This document shows, piece after piece, positions 6,250 to 13,411 of a DNA stretch of 25,064 nt (positions are counted from its first letter, which is position 1; the number at the start of each line of letters is the position of its first letter). The translations under genes were made by a program, and so were the position numbers. Origin of the DNA: a virus; the IMG/VR virus record IMGVR_UViG_3300022745_000138, positions 1-25,064 of that record. The stretch is one strand, 5' to 3'. The notes under the pieces are model-generated. The model was not told the origin of the DNA. It saw only the letters and a program-made list of their open reading frames with translations, and ran no database searches.

Positions 6250-7096
6250 AGGAGAAGCCCTTGCCCAGATTAGAGCAACTGCTGGGACTCTCGTGGCCGG
6301 GTCCCGAGCCGCTGGACTACTCTGCCCTGTGTGCGGCGGTGGTAGGACCGGAGAGAGGTCCTTTGGGATTAGCGTGGACGACAAAGGAGTCGTTTTTTAC
6401 CGATGCTTCAGGACACGATGTGGGGCACGCGGCGTTATTGGAACTCCCGACGGAAAGTGGCTCACTGACGCTCGTCCTCTTGGGAGACACCGGCCTACCG
6501 TTCCGTCACTGGCTGTGCCTGACCTACAAGGACTGGGTGGAAGCCTATGGGGCCTTCGACTACAGACCAAGTATGGCATCTCCCCGGTCGAGACGGATTG
6601 GGCGGATTGGGGAGTGGTTAATAAGGGGAGTCCTAGCGAAGTACTGTACATTCCAGTCTACAGCCCGCTCAAGGTTCGACGAGGCTATGAAACGAAGCCC
6701 ATATCTCCCACCAATAACGGAGGAAAATCTCGAAGCATACGTGGACCTGATGCGGTACAGGATGGTGCGTGGGCTGGATACTATGAGAGGTCCGCCAAAG
6801 GATCCGACAGGCCTCTCGTTGTTGTGGAGGATAGCGTATCCGCACTTAAAGTCTCGCGTCACACGGATGCTTACTGTCTGATAGGTACCCACATTTCCAC
6901 GGACAAAGCCTTGGAAATCAACGACTTGTCAGTAGGCAGGAAAGCCCTACTCTGTTTGGATAGGGATGCTACCGACCATGCGGCGGATCTTTGCAAGCGG
7001 CTTCGCTGGACTTGTCCGAATCTGGTGCTCACCCCGATTCGGAAAGACCTCAAATATTACTCGGATGCGGAACTTCTGGAGGTTCTGGATGTCTAA
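6239..7096 (+). CDS. DNA primase (zinc finger plus TOPRIM)
   Basis: This 285-aa protein has an N-terminal zinc finger with Cys29, Cys32, Cys56 and Cys61 (CPVC ... CFRTRC) and a TOPRIM domain with VVVEDS (Glu197) and LDRDA (Asp241 and Asp243) as metal-binding residues. Such proteins make RNA primers at the fork. Unlike T7 gp4 there is no helicase part; the helicase is a separate gene at 8200. The start is uncertain: ATG 6239 fits the domain boundary and overlaps the previous stop, but in-frame ATGs at 6218 and 6221 are also possible and none has a well-spaced ribosome site. It overlaps the next gene by eight bases. Confidence 0.88.
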   Translation: MRAEGEALAQIRATAGTLVAGSRAAGLLCPVCGGGRTGERSFGISVDDKGVVFYRCFRTRCGARGVIGTPDGKWLTDARPLGRHRPTVPSLAVPDLQGLGGSLWGLRLQTKYGISPVETDWADWGVVNKGSPSEVLYIPVYSPLKVRRGYETKPISPTNNGGKSRSIRGPDAVQDGAWAGYYERSAKGSDRPLVVVEDSVSALKVSRHTDAYCLIGTHISTDKALEINDLSVGRKALLCLDRDATDHAADLCKRLRWTCPNLVLTPIRKDLKYYSDAELLEVLDV

Positions 7097-7508
7097 GGTA
7101 AAAGGTAAGCAGAAACCTAAGATTACCTTTCGTTTTTCTTATGCAGACACGCCTTTCAACTGTGGGATCGACACGCTTGGGGAGTTCTGCGGGGGGCATG
7201 TCAACAAAAAGGACTACCCAGAGAAGCTGACAGACGAGCAGTGGCGAGCCCTCCTGTGCGGATGTGTGTTTGCTCACTGCGTACAGTTCAATTGCAAGCA
7301 CTCCCAGCAGAAGTACAACTTCTCTGCACGAGAGCTTGCAGCCTTCTTCCGTCGCAATGGGGCCAAAGTACGGTCCTCCAAGACCGCTAAGTATCACGCC
7401 TATATGGCGGAGCTTCCCACGAAGCTGCTCAACCTGATTCGTGATTCCGAACACCTTGAAGATAAATACCTCGGCACCGCTACGGAGACTGACTATGCGT
7501 TCTGGTAA
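7089..7508 (+). CDS. Unknown family protein, paralogue A (NCGI/YNFSA motifs)
   Basis: A 139-aa protein starting at ATG 7089, six bases after GGAGG. It is not a family I know, but it is clearly homologous to the next gene. Shared positions include F-x-Y with a downstream P-F-NCGI, L-x-EF-x2-GH, LT-x-EQW, a Cys/His pair in the GC..AHC region, YNFSA-x-LA-x-FF and a C-terminal KYLG. Conserved Cys and His could bind metal or be catalytic. It sits between primase and helicase, so a role in replication or in takeover of host DNA functions is plausible. This is inference only. Confidence 0.8.
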   Translation: MSKVKGKQKPKITFRFSYADTPFNCGIDTLGEFCGGHVNKKDYPEKLTDEQWRALLCGCVFAHCVQFNCKHSQQKYNFSARELAAFFRRNGAKVRSSKTAKYHAYMAELPTKLLNLIRDSEHLEDKYLGTATETDYAFW

Positions 7509-8190
7509 CTCAAAGGCCCAGCTTCAGGCTAAGGATGCTCTGGCTCTAGCTGCTTTCCGTATGCAGGCCCGAGCCAATCAGGCGGCCCAGCAGGGTACCA
7601 TGAACAGGCAGGCAAATGCGTGGTGGCAGGCGGAGCCGTGGACTCAGACGGAGCTTCGAGCTGCTCAGGAACAGGGGGCTGCTATTCGGGCAGCGGCTCA
7701 ACGGGCTAATGAGGAGCGTCCGGCAGTGGAAATGGTTCACGACACTACTCCTATCGTCGTTCCCCCGGCCCCGCCTCCGCCGCCCCCGACTCTCCCCCTG
7801 ATGAACTTCAAGCTGAACTATGCGGCAGTTCCCTCGAACTGCGGTATCTCGATGCTCTGTGAGTTCACCTATGGGCACAAGGTCCGGACTGAAATGGATG
7901 CTCCGGCTCCCCTCACTCGGGAACAGTGGCTTGCCCAGCTTGCTGGGGTCTGTGTTCATCCGACCTGCATGTTCACGGACGTGGCTCGGCAGAAGGGGTA
8001 CAACTTCTCCGCTGAAAAGCTCGCTGACTTCTTCGAGAAGGAGAACTGCATTGTCACCCGTGCCCCAACCAAGTATGGGACGACCTACGTGGTGGTTCTG
8101 ACCAACGACCTCTTCAACGAAATCTACCGCTTCAAGGATGAGGCCAAGTACATTGGTCCGGGGCATCGGATAAAGGCTGCAAACTGGTAA
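7495..8190 (+). CDS. Unknown family protein, paralogue B with Pro-rich linker
   Basis: A 231-aa protein from ATG 7495 (GGAG seven bases upstream), overlapping its paralogue by 14 bases. The first ~80 residues are Ala/Gln/Arg-rich and helical, then comes a proline linker (PPAPPPPPPTLP), then the same domain as the preceding gene with NCGI, EF-x2-GH, LTREQW, GVCVHPTC, YNFSA-x-LA-x-FF and KYIGPG. This arrangement suggests a tethered version of the domain, perhaps with the helical arm binding a partner. The divergence between the copies is large, so the duplication is old or was acquired as a pair. Function unknown. Confidence 0.8.
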   Translation: MRSGNSKAQLQAKDALALAAFRMQARANQAAQQGTMNRQANAWWQAEPWTQTELRAAQEQGAAIRAAAQRANEERPAVEMVHDTTPIVVPPAPPPPPPTLPLMNFKLNYAAVPSNCGISMLCEFTYGHKVRTEMDAPAPLTREQWLAQLAGVCVHPTCMFTDVARQKGYNFSAEKLADFFEKENCIVTRAPTKYGTTYVVVLTNDLFNEIYRFKDEAKYIGPGHRIKAANW

Positions 8191-8199
8191 GGGAGGCAG

Positions 8200-9405
8200 A
8201 TGGAACAGAAAATCATCAAGGCTCTGGCCTCCTCCCGGAGTATCTGGGAACGGGCTAGGGATCTAATCAACCCATATAAGGAGATGTCTTCTGAGGGAAG
8301 CAATATCTATGATCGTATCTCGGAGTATTATAACAATGACCCGGATGCGGCAAGCGTGGATATTGAACTTCTTTGTGCCCAGATTGAACGAAACACTTCT
8401 AGTGTTAAACTTGCTGAAGCTATTTGCAAAACACTTCGTAATCTTCCTGAAGATGTTTCCAACCTTAACATTGTAAAGGAATTGCTCGACCTCAAGCGTC
8501 ACAACCTTGGGCAGGAGCTAAGTGGGATGCTGGCAGCCGGGCGAGCCAAGCCGGAAGAAATCCAGAAACGGATGGAGGAATATCTTGGCCTCGAAGGAAC
8601 CGCCGACGATACCGAAAGTGAAGTGGAGGAGCTTAACTCTGTCAAGGTTACAGATCTGGTTCAGCACTCTTTCAATGAAGGGAACCTCATCCGTCTATCT
8701 CCAAGGGTTCTCAACGATGCTTGCGATGGGGGCGCTAAGCCGGGTCATCATATTCTCGTATTCGCACCAACGGAAATGGGCAAAACGCTTTTCGTTATCA
8801 ACATGGTCTCGGGGTTCATCGAGCAAAAGTTGCGTGTACTTTACATCGGAAACGAGGATCCAGCAGCAGATATATACATGCGGTATATCACTCGGCTAAC
8901 CGGGAGAAACAAGCATGACGTACTCAAGGAGCCAGCTAAGGCCCAGACCCTACTGGAGAAGAAGGGATACGAGCTTCTCACTCTTGCTCCTCTCGCTCCG
9001 GGGAATTTCCGTCAGATCAATAGGCTCATCGACAAATATGACCCACAAGTTGTCATCCTTGACCAGCTCCGAAACCTCGACGTTTCTTCTGAAGGAAGAA
9101 CTCAGCAGCTTGAAAAGGCAGCTACAGAGGCTCGAAACCTCGCTAAGCGACGACAAATCCTCGTTGTCTCCGTTACGCAGGCTGGAGATAGCGCGTCTGG
9201 TAAACGCATCCTTGACCGAGGCGATGTGGACGGCAGCAATGTCGGCATCCCCGGCCAAGCAGACCTGATGATCGGGATTGGAGCCACCGCAGACGAGGAG
9301 CAGAAGAATGAACGGTGGATGTCCTTCCCAAAGAATAAGCTGTCCGGAAACCACGCACCCATCAAGGTGTCCATTGACCCCCACACAAGCAGGGTTATCG
9401 AATGA
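8200..9405 (+). CDS. Replicative DNA helicase (RecA fold, DnaB-like)
   Basis: A 401-aa protein. Residues about 145-401 form a RecA-type ATPase: Walker A APTEMGKT (189-196, with Ala in place of the first Gly), Walker B VVILDQLRN (284-292) and the sensor strand VVSVTQAG (322-329, Gln327). These fit the DnaB/gp4 helicase class that unwinds DNA ahead of the polymerase. The N-terminal ~140 residues are helical and are not the normal DnaB N-terminal domain; they may bind the separate primase. The ATG has AAGG/GGGAGG just upstream. One copy of the palindromic element lies inside the gene (8461-8481). It overlaps the next gene by four bases. Confidence 0.88.
   Translation: MEQKIIKALASSRSIWERARDLINPYKEMSSEGSNIYDRISEYYNNDPDAASVDIELLCAQIERNTSSVKLAEAICKTLRNLPEDVSNLNIVKELLDLKRHNLGQELSGMLAAGRAKPEEIQKRMEEYLGLEGTADDTESEVEELNSVKVTDLVQHSFNEGNLIRLSPRVLNDACDGGAKPGHHILVFAPTEMGKTLFVINMVSGFIEQKLRVLYIGNEDPAADIYMRYITRLTGRNKHDVLKEPAKAQTLLEKKGYELLTLAPLAPGNFRQINRLIDKYDPQVVILDQLRNLDVSSEGRTQQLEKAATEARNLAKRRQILVVSVTQAGDSASGKRILDRGDVDGSNVGIPGQADLMIGIGATADEEQKNERWMSFPKNKLSGNHAPIKVSIDPHTSRVIE
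8461..8481. promoter_or_regulatory. Palindromic element copy 4, inside the helicase gene
   Basis: AACCTTAACATTGTAAAGGAA encodes residues NLNIVKE of the helicase. The last two bases break the right arm. No downstream start codon fits its ribosome-site part, so here it could only act as a DNA site, or be a weak or chance match. Confidence 0.45.
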
Positions 9406-9599
9406 GAGTCCTCCGTAGAAGCATGAAGACGGGGGACGGGGAAGCCTTTGTCCTCTGGGTGGACGATCTGCCTACTGGTACGTTGGTACAGTGTGAGGGG
9501 TGCTCTAATGAACACGTTCTCGAAGGTTGGACCGACAAGACCGAGTGGTGCCCCTACTGCAAAAGAGAACTTCTCTACCCAGATGGTGCAGAATGGTGA
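9402..9599 (+). CDS. Small zinc-ribbon-like protein
   Basis: A 65-aa protein starting at ATG 9402, overlapping the helicase stop (ATGA). It has two CxxC knuckles, CEGC and CPYC, about 20 residues apart, consistent with a treble-clef or zinc-ribbon site. No other domain fits in the length. Between helicase and polymerase, it may be a nucleic-acid-binding accessory. The downstream gene overlaps its last seven bases. Confidence 0.7.
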   Translation: MRVLRRSMKTGDGEAFVLWVDDLPTGTLVQCEGCSNEHVLEGWTDKTEWCPYCKRELLYPDGAEW

Positions 9600-9880
9600 A
9601 AGTTCCCTACAGCCAGACCTACGTAGCAGTCCTAGGGCGAGCCCTCGACTTGTTCATCAGTACCGCACTAAAGAGGGACTACGGGATTACCGTGAGTTCG
9701 TGGTGTGGAATGACTCTCCGGAAGGGAGATTCCAGTTCACCATACTGGAAGCTTGGTAAGTTTCTGAATTTCCTACAAAAAGACCACTGCGAGCTGGCTA
9801 TGGCCTGCGACCGCGAAAGGGCACAGTATGTCATCGACACTCTTCCGGGAGACGCTCCCAAGCTTTCTAACTCGGGATAA
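9593..9880 (+). CDS. Unknown 95-aa protein between helicase and polymerase
   Basis: I place the start at ATG 9593 (or GTG 9596), overlapping the zinc-protein stop. The sequence contains hydrophobic helices (VAVLGRALDLFISTAL, KFLNFLQ) and no recognised motif. It shares its last 53 bases with the beginning of the DNA polymerase gene, a long overlap even for this genome. That the frame is really translated is supported by the coupled start and by the fact that it fills the gap 9600-9827. Function unknown. Confidence 0.6.
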   Translation: MVKVPYSQTYVAVLGRALDLFISTALKRDYGITVSSWCGMTLRKGDSSSPYWKLGKFLNFLQKDHCELAMACDRERAQYVIDTLPGDAPKLSNSG

Positions 9881-11762
9881 ACCATATGAAATCTACGACT
9901 CCGACAACTACCTCGTCTTGGACTTTGAGACTACAAATCTCGACAAAGGCTCCGCTATCCAAAGAGGAAATCGACTTCTTCTCGCCACTTGGGCGGGATG
10001 TTCTGTTTCCGACTCGGGGCGTGGAACAGTTCTACACCACTGGGGAGACGAGTTCTCCCAGAAAGAGCTTGTGGAAGCTTGCTATGCTGCCGACTTCCTT
10101 GTGGCGCAAAATGCTAAATTTGAGCTTCAATGGCTCAGTAGAATGGGGGTCGAGACGCATAGGCTCGTCGTGTATGATACGATGCTCGGAGAATATGTCC
10201 GACTCGGAAATCGGAGAGGCCCAAAGGACCTTGACAGCCTTTGTGAACGGTATGGAGTCCCAACTAAAAACTCTCTCGTCAAGCATCTTATCGGAGGAGG
10301 AGTATGCCCCTCAGAAATCCCCGAAGGATGGCTCGAAGAGTACGGCATCGGAGACACCCGCAATACCCATGAAGTGTTCCTGCGCCAAAGGGAAGAGCTT
10401 CGTAGTCTCAGACTTCTGCCGGTCTTGTTTACAAGATGTCTTGCCACAACTGTCCTAGCTGATATTGAAATGCAAGGGGTCCATGCGGGCCCGGAGGAAG
10501 TGTATGCAGAGTACAAGGCTACGCAGGATCTATACACAGCCGCTCAGAGACGGGTGGAGGAACTCACAGGTGGAATCAATCTCAATAGCCCTAAACAGGT
10601 TGGAGAATTCCTTTACGACCGACTTGGATTCGCAGAGCTACGCGACCGACGCTCAGGCGAGGCTGATCGGACGGATGCGGGAAACCGTCGAACAGATGAA
10701 GATGCAATCGCTGCACTTACAGCGACTACTCCAGAGCAACGGGCTGTACAAGATGCGTTCCTTGCAGCGAAGCCCCTTTTCAAACGGCTCGACGCCCTAG
10801 AGAAACTCAAAGGGTGCGTAGACGAGGACAAAGGAATCCTATATGGGAACATTAACCAAGCAATTACACAGACTCATCGCACGTCGTCGTCGGGAAAGAA
10901 GTGGAAGCTTCAGTTTCAGAATTTTGACCGAGATCTTAAGCCGTTGTTTTCCTCTCGACATTCTGGCTGGCTCGTCGGCGAAGCGGATGGTTCGGGATTG
11001 GAGTTCCGGGGAGCAGGGCACCTTGGTCGGGATACGAAGATCATTTCTGACATTAGAGAAGGAGTTGACCCACACCTATTTTCTGCGAGCGTCATATTCC
11101 GCACGCCAGAGAGCCGGGTTTCCAAGCCACAAAGAACCGCCGCTAAAGCCCACACCTTCAAACCCCTCTTCGGAGGAATGAGTGGAACACCTGACGAAGT
11201 ACGGTACTATAAGGCCTTTCGTGGGAAGTATCATGAACTCTTCGACTGTCAGACTCGTTGGACTCATGAGGTACTACAGACCGGGAAACTTGTTACGGAG
11301 TGGGGCCTCATCTTCTATTGGCCTGACACTACAGTCTCCAGAAGTGGGTACGTATCGAATACAACTAGTATCTTCAACTACCCTATCCAGTCCTTCTGCA
11401 CAGCAGAAATTATACCAATATCATTGGTTTACTTCTGGCATAGGGCCAAGCGGCTACGACTTAATCTGTTTCTGGTCAACACCGTCCACGATTCAATCAT
11501 CGTGGAATTGCCGCCTGAAGAGTCCGATATTTTTAGGGAGCTAAGTGAGCAGGCGTTTACTGGGGATGTGTACGATTACTTGTGGAGGAACTACCGGATC
11601 AAAATGACTATCCCTCTAGGCTGTGAAACAAAGGTAGGAACACATTGGGGAGTTGGAAGTGAGCGAAAGTATAACCGAGAACCTAGCTATCCAGAAGAAA
11701 CGGGAGCACAATCGACGGACTCAGGCGCGCTGGCGAGAGAGTCAGCGGCTGCTTGGTCGTAA
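9828..11762 (+). CDS. Family A DNA polymerase with 3'-5' exonuclease
   Basis: A 644-aa replicative polymerase of the T7 gp5/PolA type. The N-terminal proofreading domain shows DFETTNLD (Asp32, Glu34), AQNAKFEL (95-100 region) and YGIGDTRNTHEVF (Tyr172, Asp176). The polymerase domain shows motif A EADGSGLEFR (Asp387), motif B R436-TAA-K440-AHT-F444-KPL-F448-G and motif C VNTVHDSIIVE (His554, Asp555). Two positions deviate from the textbook: the last aromatic of motif B is Phe where PolA and T7 have Tyr, and motif C reads HDS rather than HDE. The ATG at 9828 follows AAAGGG. The C-terminal ~35 residues are poorly ordered and overlap the next gene. Confidence 0.93.
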   Translation: MSSTLFRETLPSFLTRDKPYEIYDSDNYLVLDFETTNLDKGSAIQRGNRLLLATWAGCSVSDSGRGTVLHHWGDEFSQKELVEACYAADFLVAQNAKFELQWLSRMGVETHRLVVYDTMLGEYVRLGNRRGPKDLDSLCERYGVPTKNSLVKHLIGGGVCPSEIPEGWLEEYGIGDTRNTHEVFLRQREELRSLRLLPVLFTRCLATTVLADIEMQGVHAGPEEVYAEYKATQDLYTAAQRRVEELTGGINLNSPKQVGEFLYDRLGFAELRDRRSGEADRTDAGNRRTDEDAIAALTATTPEQRAVQDAFLAAKPLFKRLDALEKLKGCVDEDKGILYGNINQAITQTHRTSSSGKKWKLQFQNFDRDLKPLFSSRHSGWLVGEADGSGLEFRGAGHLGRDTKIISDIREGVDPHLFSASVIFRTPESRVSKPQRTAAKAHTFKPLFGGMSGTPDEVRYYKAFRGKYHELFDCQTRWTHEVLQTGKLVTEWGLIFYWPDTTVSRSGYVSNTTSIFNYPIQSFCTAEIIPISLVYFWHRAKRLRLNLFLVNTVHDSIIVELPPEESDIFRELSEQAFTGDVYDYLWRNYRIKMTIPLGCETKVGTHWGVGSERKYNREPSYPEETGAQSTDSGALARESAAAWS

Positions 11763-11853
11763 GCCCCTCATTCTCTGGGTTACTGAAGATGAGGAAGGGG
11801 TGCTACGTGGGCAGTTAGCCTACATCCGTGAAAAAGGTTTTGAAGAAGATTGA
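11659..11853 (+). CDS. Small basic protein, possible ribbon-helix-helix regulator
   Basis: A 64-aa frame starting at GTG 11659, six bases after GGGGAG (11647-11652); a TTG at 11653 is an alternative. It overlaps the end of the polymerase gene by 104 bases and then continues 91 bases beyond it. The pattern is a basic helix (KKREHNRRTQARWRESQRLLGRK), a strand (LILWVT) and an acidic turn plus helix (EDEEGVLRGQLAYIREKG). This resembles small phage and plasmid ribbon-helix-helix proteins, which bind palindromic operators as dimers. It would be a candidate to bind the palindromes found in this window. The family assignment is by eye. Confidence 0.55.
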   Translation: MSESITENLAIQKKREHNRRTQARWRESQRLLGRKPLILWVTEDEEGVLRGQLAYIREKGFEED

Positions 11854-11879
11854 ACTTTTTCCAGTTTGAGTTGTCTAAG
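11850..11879 (+). repeat. 30-bp direct repeat, copy B (candidate promoter)
   Basis: Same element as 5519-5548, with three mismatches. It begins inside the stop region of the small basic gene and ends six bases before the GTG of the next gene. Repetition of a 30-bp block only upstream of genes and in the same orientation suggests a transcription start signal. Confidence 0.5.
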
Positions 11880-11884
11880 CATAA

Positions 11885-12121
11885 GTGAAAAAGAATAAAA
11901 AGACCATTGCGCTAGTAGAGTGGAATGACGCGTGGGCAAATGGCGGGTGGATGAAGTCGATTGACCACACCCCGATGGTGTGCGTCTCTCTAGGTGAGAT
12001 CCTTAATCAAGATAAGGCGGGCCTGACTCTGACATCCAGTAGGGATGAGAACGGGACTCCGGGTAACGTCCAGTTCATTCCGCATGGTATGATTAAAAAA
12101 ATAAAAAAGGTATCAATTTAA
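11885..12121 (+). CDS. Unknown 78-aa protein
   Basis: Starts at GTG 11885, six bases after the 30-bp repeat, without a visible Shine-Dalgarno; it may be translated from a very short leader. The protein begins KKNKKTIALVEWNDAW and contains HTPMVCVSLGEIL and FIPHGMIKKIKKV. This pattern (WxD, TPMxCxSxG, IPxxxI) is seen in a common small phage protein of unknown function; I know of no assigned role. The base composition is richer in A than in its neighbours. Three bases separate it from the next gene. Confidence 0.65.
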   Translation: MKKNKKTIALVEWNDAWANGGWMKSIDHTPMVCVSLGEILNQDKAGLTLTSSRDENGTPGNVQFIPHGMIKKIKKVSI

Positions 12122-12124
12122 GAC

Positions 12125-12661
12125 ATGTCTATTCGTGGTGTTGTCTCTAAGGTTTCGTCTAACCAGTTCAATGGTAAGACCCTCTGGTCCCTGCGTCTTC
12201 AGGGTGATAATAATTACTACAATACCGGTGAACGGGTTCCGCCCGTCACGGAAGGAGCCTCGATTGAGTTCGACACGAAGCTCTCCCCATCTGGTAAGCA
12301 CTCCGTCCTCATTGAGTCCATTCGCCCGTGGGAGAATGGGAACATCATGCAGGCAGTACCCGCGAACACTGTTCGCAAGTCGGCCGATCCCAAAGAGTCT
12401 TATTGGGCAGATAAGGAGCTACGCGATAAGCGTAACGACCTCCTTCGGGAACTCGGAGCCACACGGAACACAGCTATTGCGTTCATTAAGCTACTTACGG
12501 ACACGGGATCCCTCAAGCTCCCGGCTGCTGAGGCTAAGCGTGAAGCGGTCCTTTGGGAAGCCCTCGACCACTACACCAAGAAGCTGATGGGTGTTGAGGA
12601 GGAGGCTGCTGCTGAGTCTGTGAGCAAGCCGTCTGCTCAGGAGGAAACTGAGTGGAAGTAA
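12125..12661 (+). CDS. Putative OB-fold single-stranded DNA-binding protein
   Basis: A 178-aa protein. The first ~75 residues show alternating strands (IRGVVSKVSSNQFNGKTLWSLRLQGDNNYYNTGERVPPVTEGASIEFDTK), the spacing expected of a small OB fold with exposed aromatic residues for single-strand binding. A helical segment follows and then a Glu-rich C-terminal tail (EEEAAAESVSKPSAQEETEWK), as in SSB-type proteins that recruit partners through an acidic tail. The position just after the polymerase fits. No signature sequence proves the family. It overlaps the next gene by ten bases. Confidence 0.6.
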   Translation: MSIRGVVSKVSSNQFNGKTLWSLRLQGDNNYYNTGERVPPVTEGASIEFDTKLSPSGKHSVLIESIRPWENGNIMQAVPANTVRKSADPKESYWADKELRDKRNDLLRELGATRNTAIAFIKLLTDTGSLKLPAAEAKREAVLWEALDHYTKKLMGVEEEAAAESVSKPSAQEETEWK

Positions 12662-12996
12662 CCCCGATGGCCCTAATTGCTGCTTCTGAGGAGCCTATCC
12701 TCCACCCCCGTATCCTGAGTACCGCAGTCTATTCCAACGACTACTTCAATGTCTTCGTTGGTCTGGGCCGGGATCGGGATACCCTCCCCCACTACCTGTG
12801 CATCAATGTTAATACTGATGTAGTTGAGTTTGAGGCTGAGAGCTACTTCGTAGCCCGAAGCTGGGCGGATCACTTCGAGACCCAGATGAAGGAACTCGAC
12901 CGTATCCAGAACCCCAAGCCCATCACGGTAACTGAGGAACAGGCTGATGGAGTTGTCCAGCTAGACGCCTTCCGAAAACCCGACAAGTTGAACTAA
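12652..12996 (+). CDS. Unknown 114-aa protein
   Basis: GTG 12652 lies seven bases after GGAGG (12640-12644) and is preferred over ATG 12667. The protein looks alpha/beta with an N-terminal strand pair (YFNVFVGLGRDRD, YLCINVNTDVVEFE) and a helix (ESYFVARSWADHFETQMKELDR). No family is recognised. It is the last gene of the replication operon; a terminator hairpin begins eight bases after its stop. Confidence 0.7.
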   Translation: MEVTPMALIAASEEPILHPRILSTAVYSNDYFNVFVGLGRDRDTLPHYLCINVNTDVVEFEAESYFVARSWADHFETQMKELDRIQNPKPITVTEEQADGVVQLDAFRKPDKLN

Positions 12997-13000
12997 AACG

Positions 13001-13027
13001 CAAAAGGGCCCTTCGGGGCCCTCTTTG
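13001..13027 (+). terminator. Rho-independent terminator after the replication operon
   Basis: A perfect 7-bp GC stem AGGGCCC (13005-13011) and GGGCCCT (13016-13022) with a TTCG tetraloop, preceded by AAAA and followed by CTTTG. The uridine tract is short, so read-through is likely. It separates the replication operon from the SLOG gene. Confidence 0.85.
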
Positions 13028-13032
13028 CTAAT

Positions 13033-13052
13033 AACCTTAACATGTAAAGGTT
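13033..13052. promoter_or_regulatory. Palindromic element copy 5, before the SLOG gene
   Basis: AACCTTAACATGTAAAGGTT followed by TT and the ATG at 13055. TAAAGG in the right arm is four bases from the ATG. Only one arm position (A-A) is unpaired. It lies five bases after the terminator stem and its T stretch, so it heads a new unit. Confidence 0.75.
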
Positions 13053-13054
13053 TT

Positions 13055-13411
13055 ATGAAAGTACTAGTCTGTGGAGGCAGAGATTTCACGGATGCACGAG
13101 CAGTCCATGAAACCCTATATCCCTATAAGGACAAGATAGGGATTCTCATTGAGGGAGGAGCAGATGGGGCGGACTCTCTGGCAGCAGAGTGGGCTTTTCG
13201 CTGGGGTATCCATACCTGTACTGTCCCCGCTCTCTGGCATCTATATGGGAAACGAGCTGGGCCTATTCGGAATAAGGCTATGCTAAAACTAGCCCCGGAT
13301 TTAGTCTTCGCTTTTCCCGGAGGGAGCGGTACAGCTAATATGGTAAAACTAGCAAAAGAAAATGGAGTAAAGGTAATTGACTGTGCCACAGGGCAAGACC
13401 CTATTGATTGA
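13055..13411 (+). CDS. SLOG-family protein (YspA/cpYpsA-related, DUF2493-like)
   Basis: A 118-aa single-domain Rossmann-like protein with GGRDF (7-11), EGGADGAD (33-40), the W-x-L-YGKRAGPIRN segment and FPGGSGTANMV. These mark the SLOG superfamily, whose members bind nucleotide-derived ligands and occur in stress and defence-signalling systems, including DprA- and TIR-linked proteins. A phage copy could process or sequester such a nucleotide, or act in its own nucleotide metabolism. Neither is shown here. The ATG sits directly after the palindrome. The gene overlaps the exonuclease start by 29 bases. Confidence 0.88.
   Translation: MKVLVCGGRDFTDARAVHETLYPYKDKIGILIEGGADGADSLAAEWAFRWGIHTCTVPALWHLYGKRAGPIRNKAMLKLAPDLVFAFPGGSGTANMVKLAKENGVKVIDCATGQDPID

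Noticed and set aside
6243-6881. Open frame of 212 codons overlapping the primase
   Set aside because: Out-of-frame shadow of the primase gene, whose zinc finger and TOPRIM motifs are intact in the other frame.
7546-8166. Open frame of 206 codons on the minus strand
   Set aside because: Antisense shadow of the second paralogue gene; the composition is biased and there is no motif.
9886-10458. Open frame of 190 codons inside the polymerase region
   Set aside because: Out of frame with the exonuclease motifs of the polymerase, which are read in the other frame.
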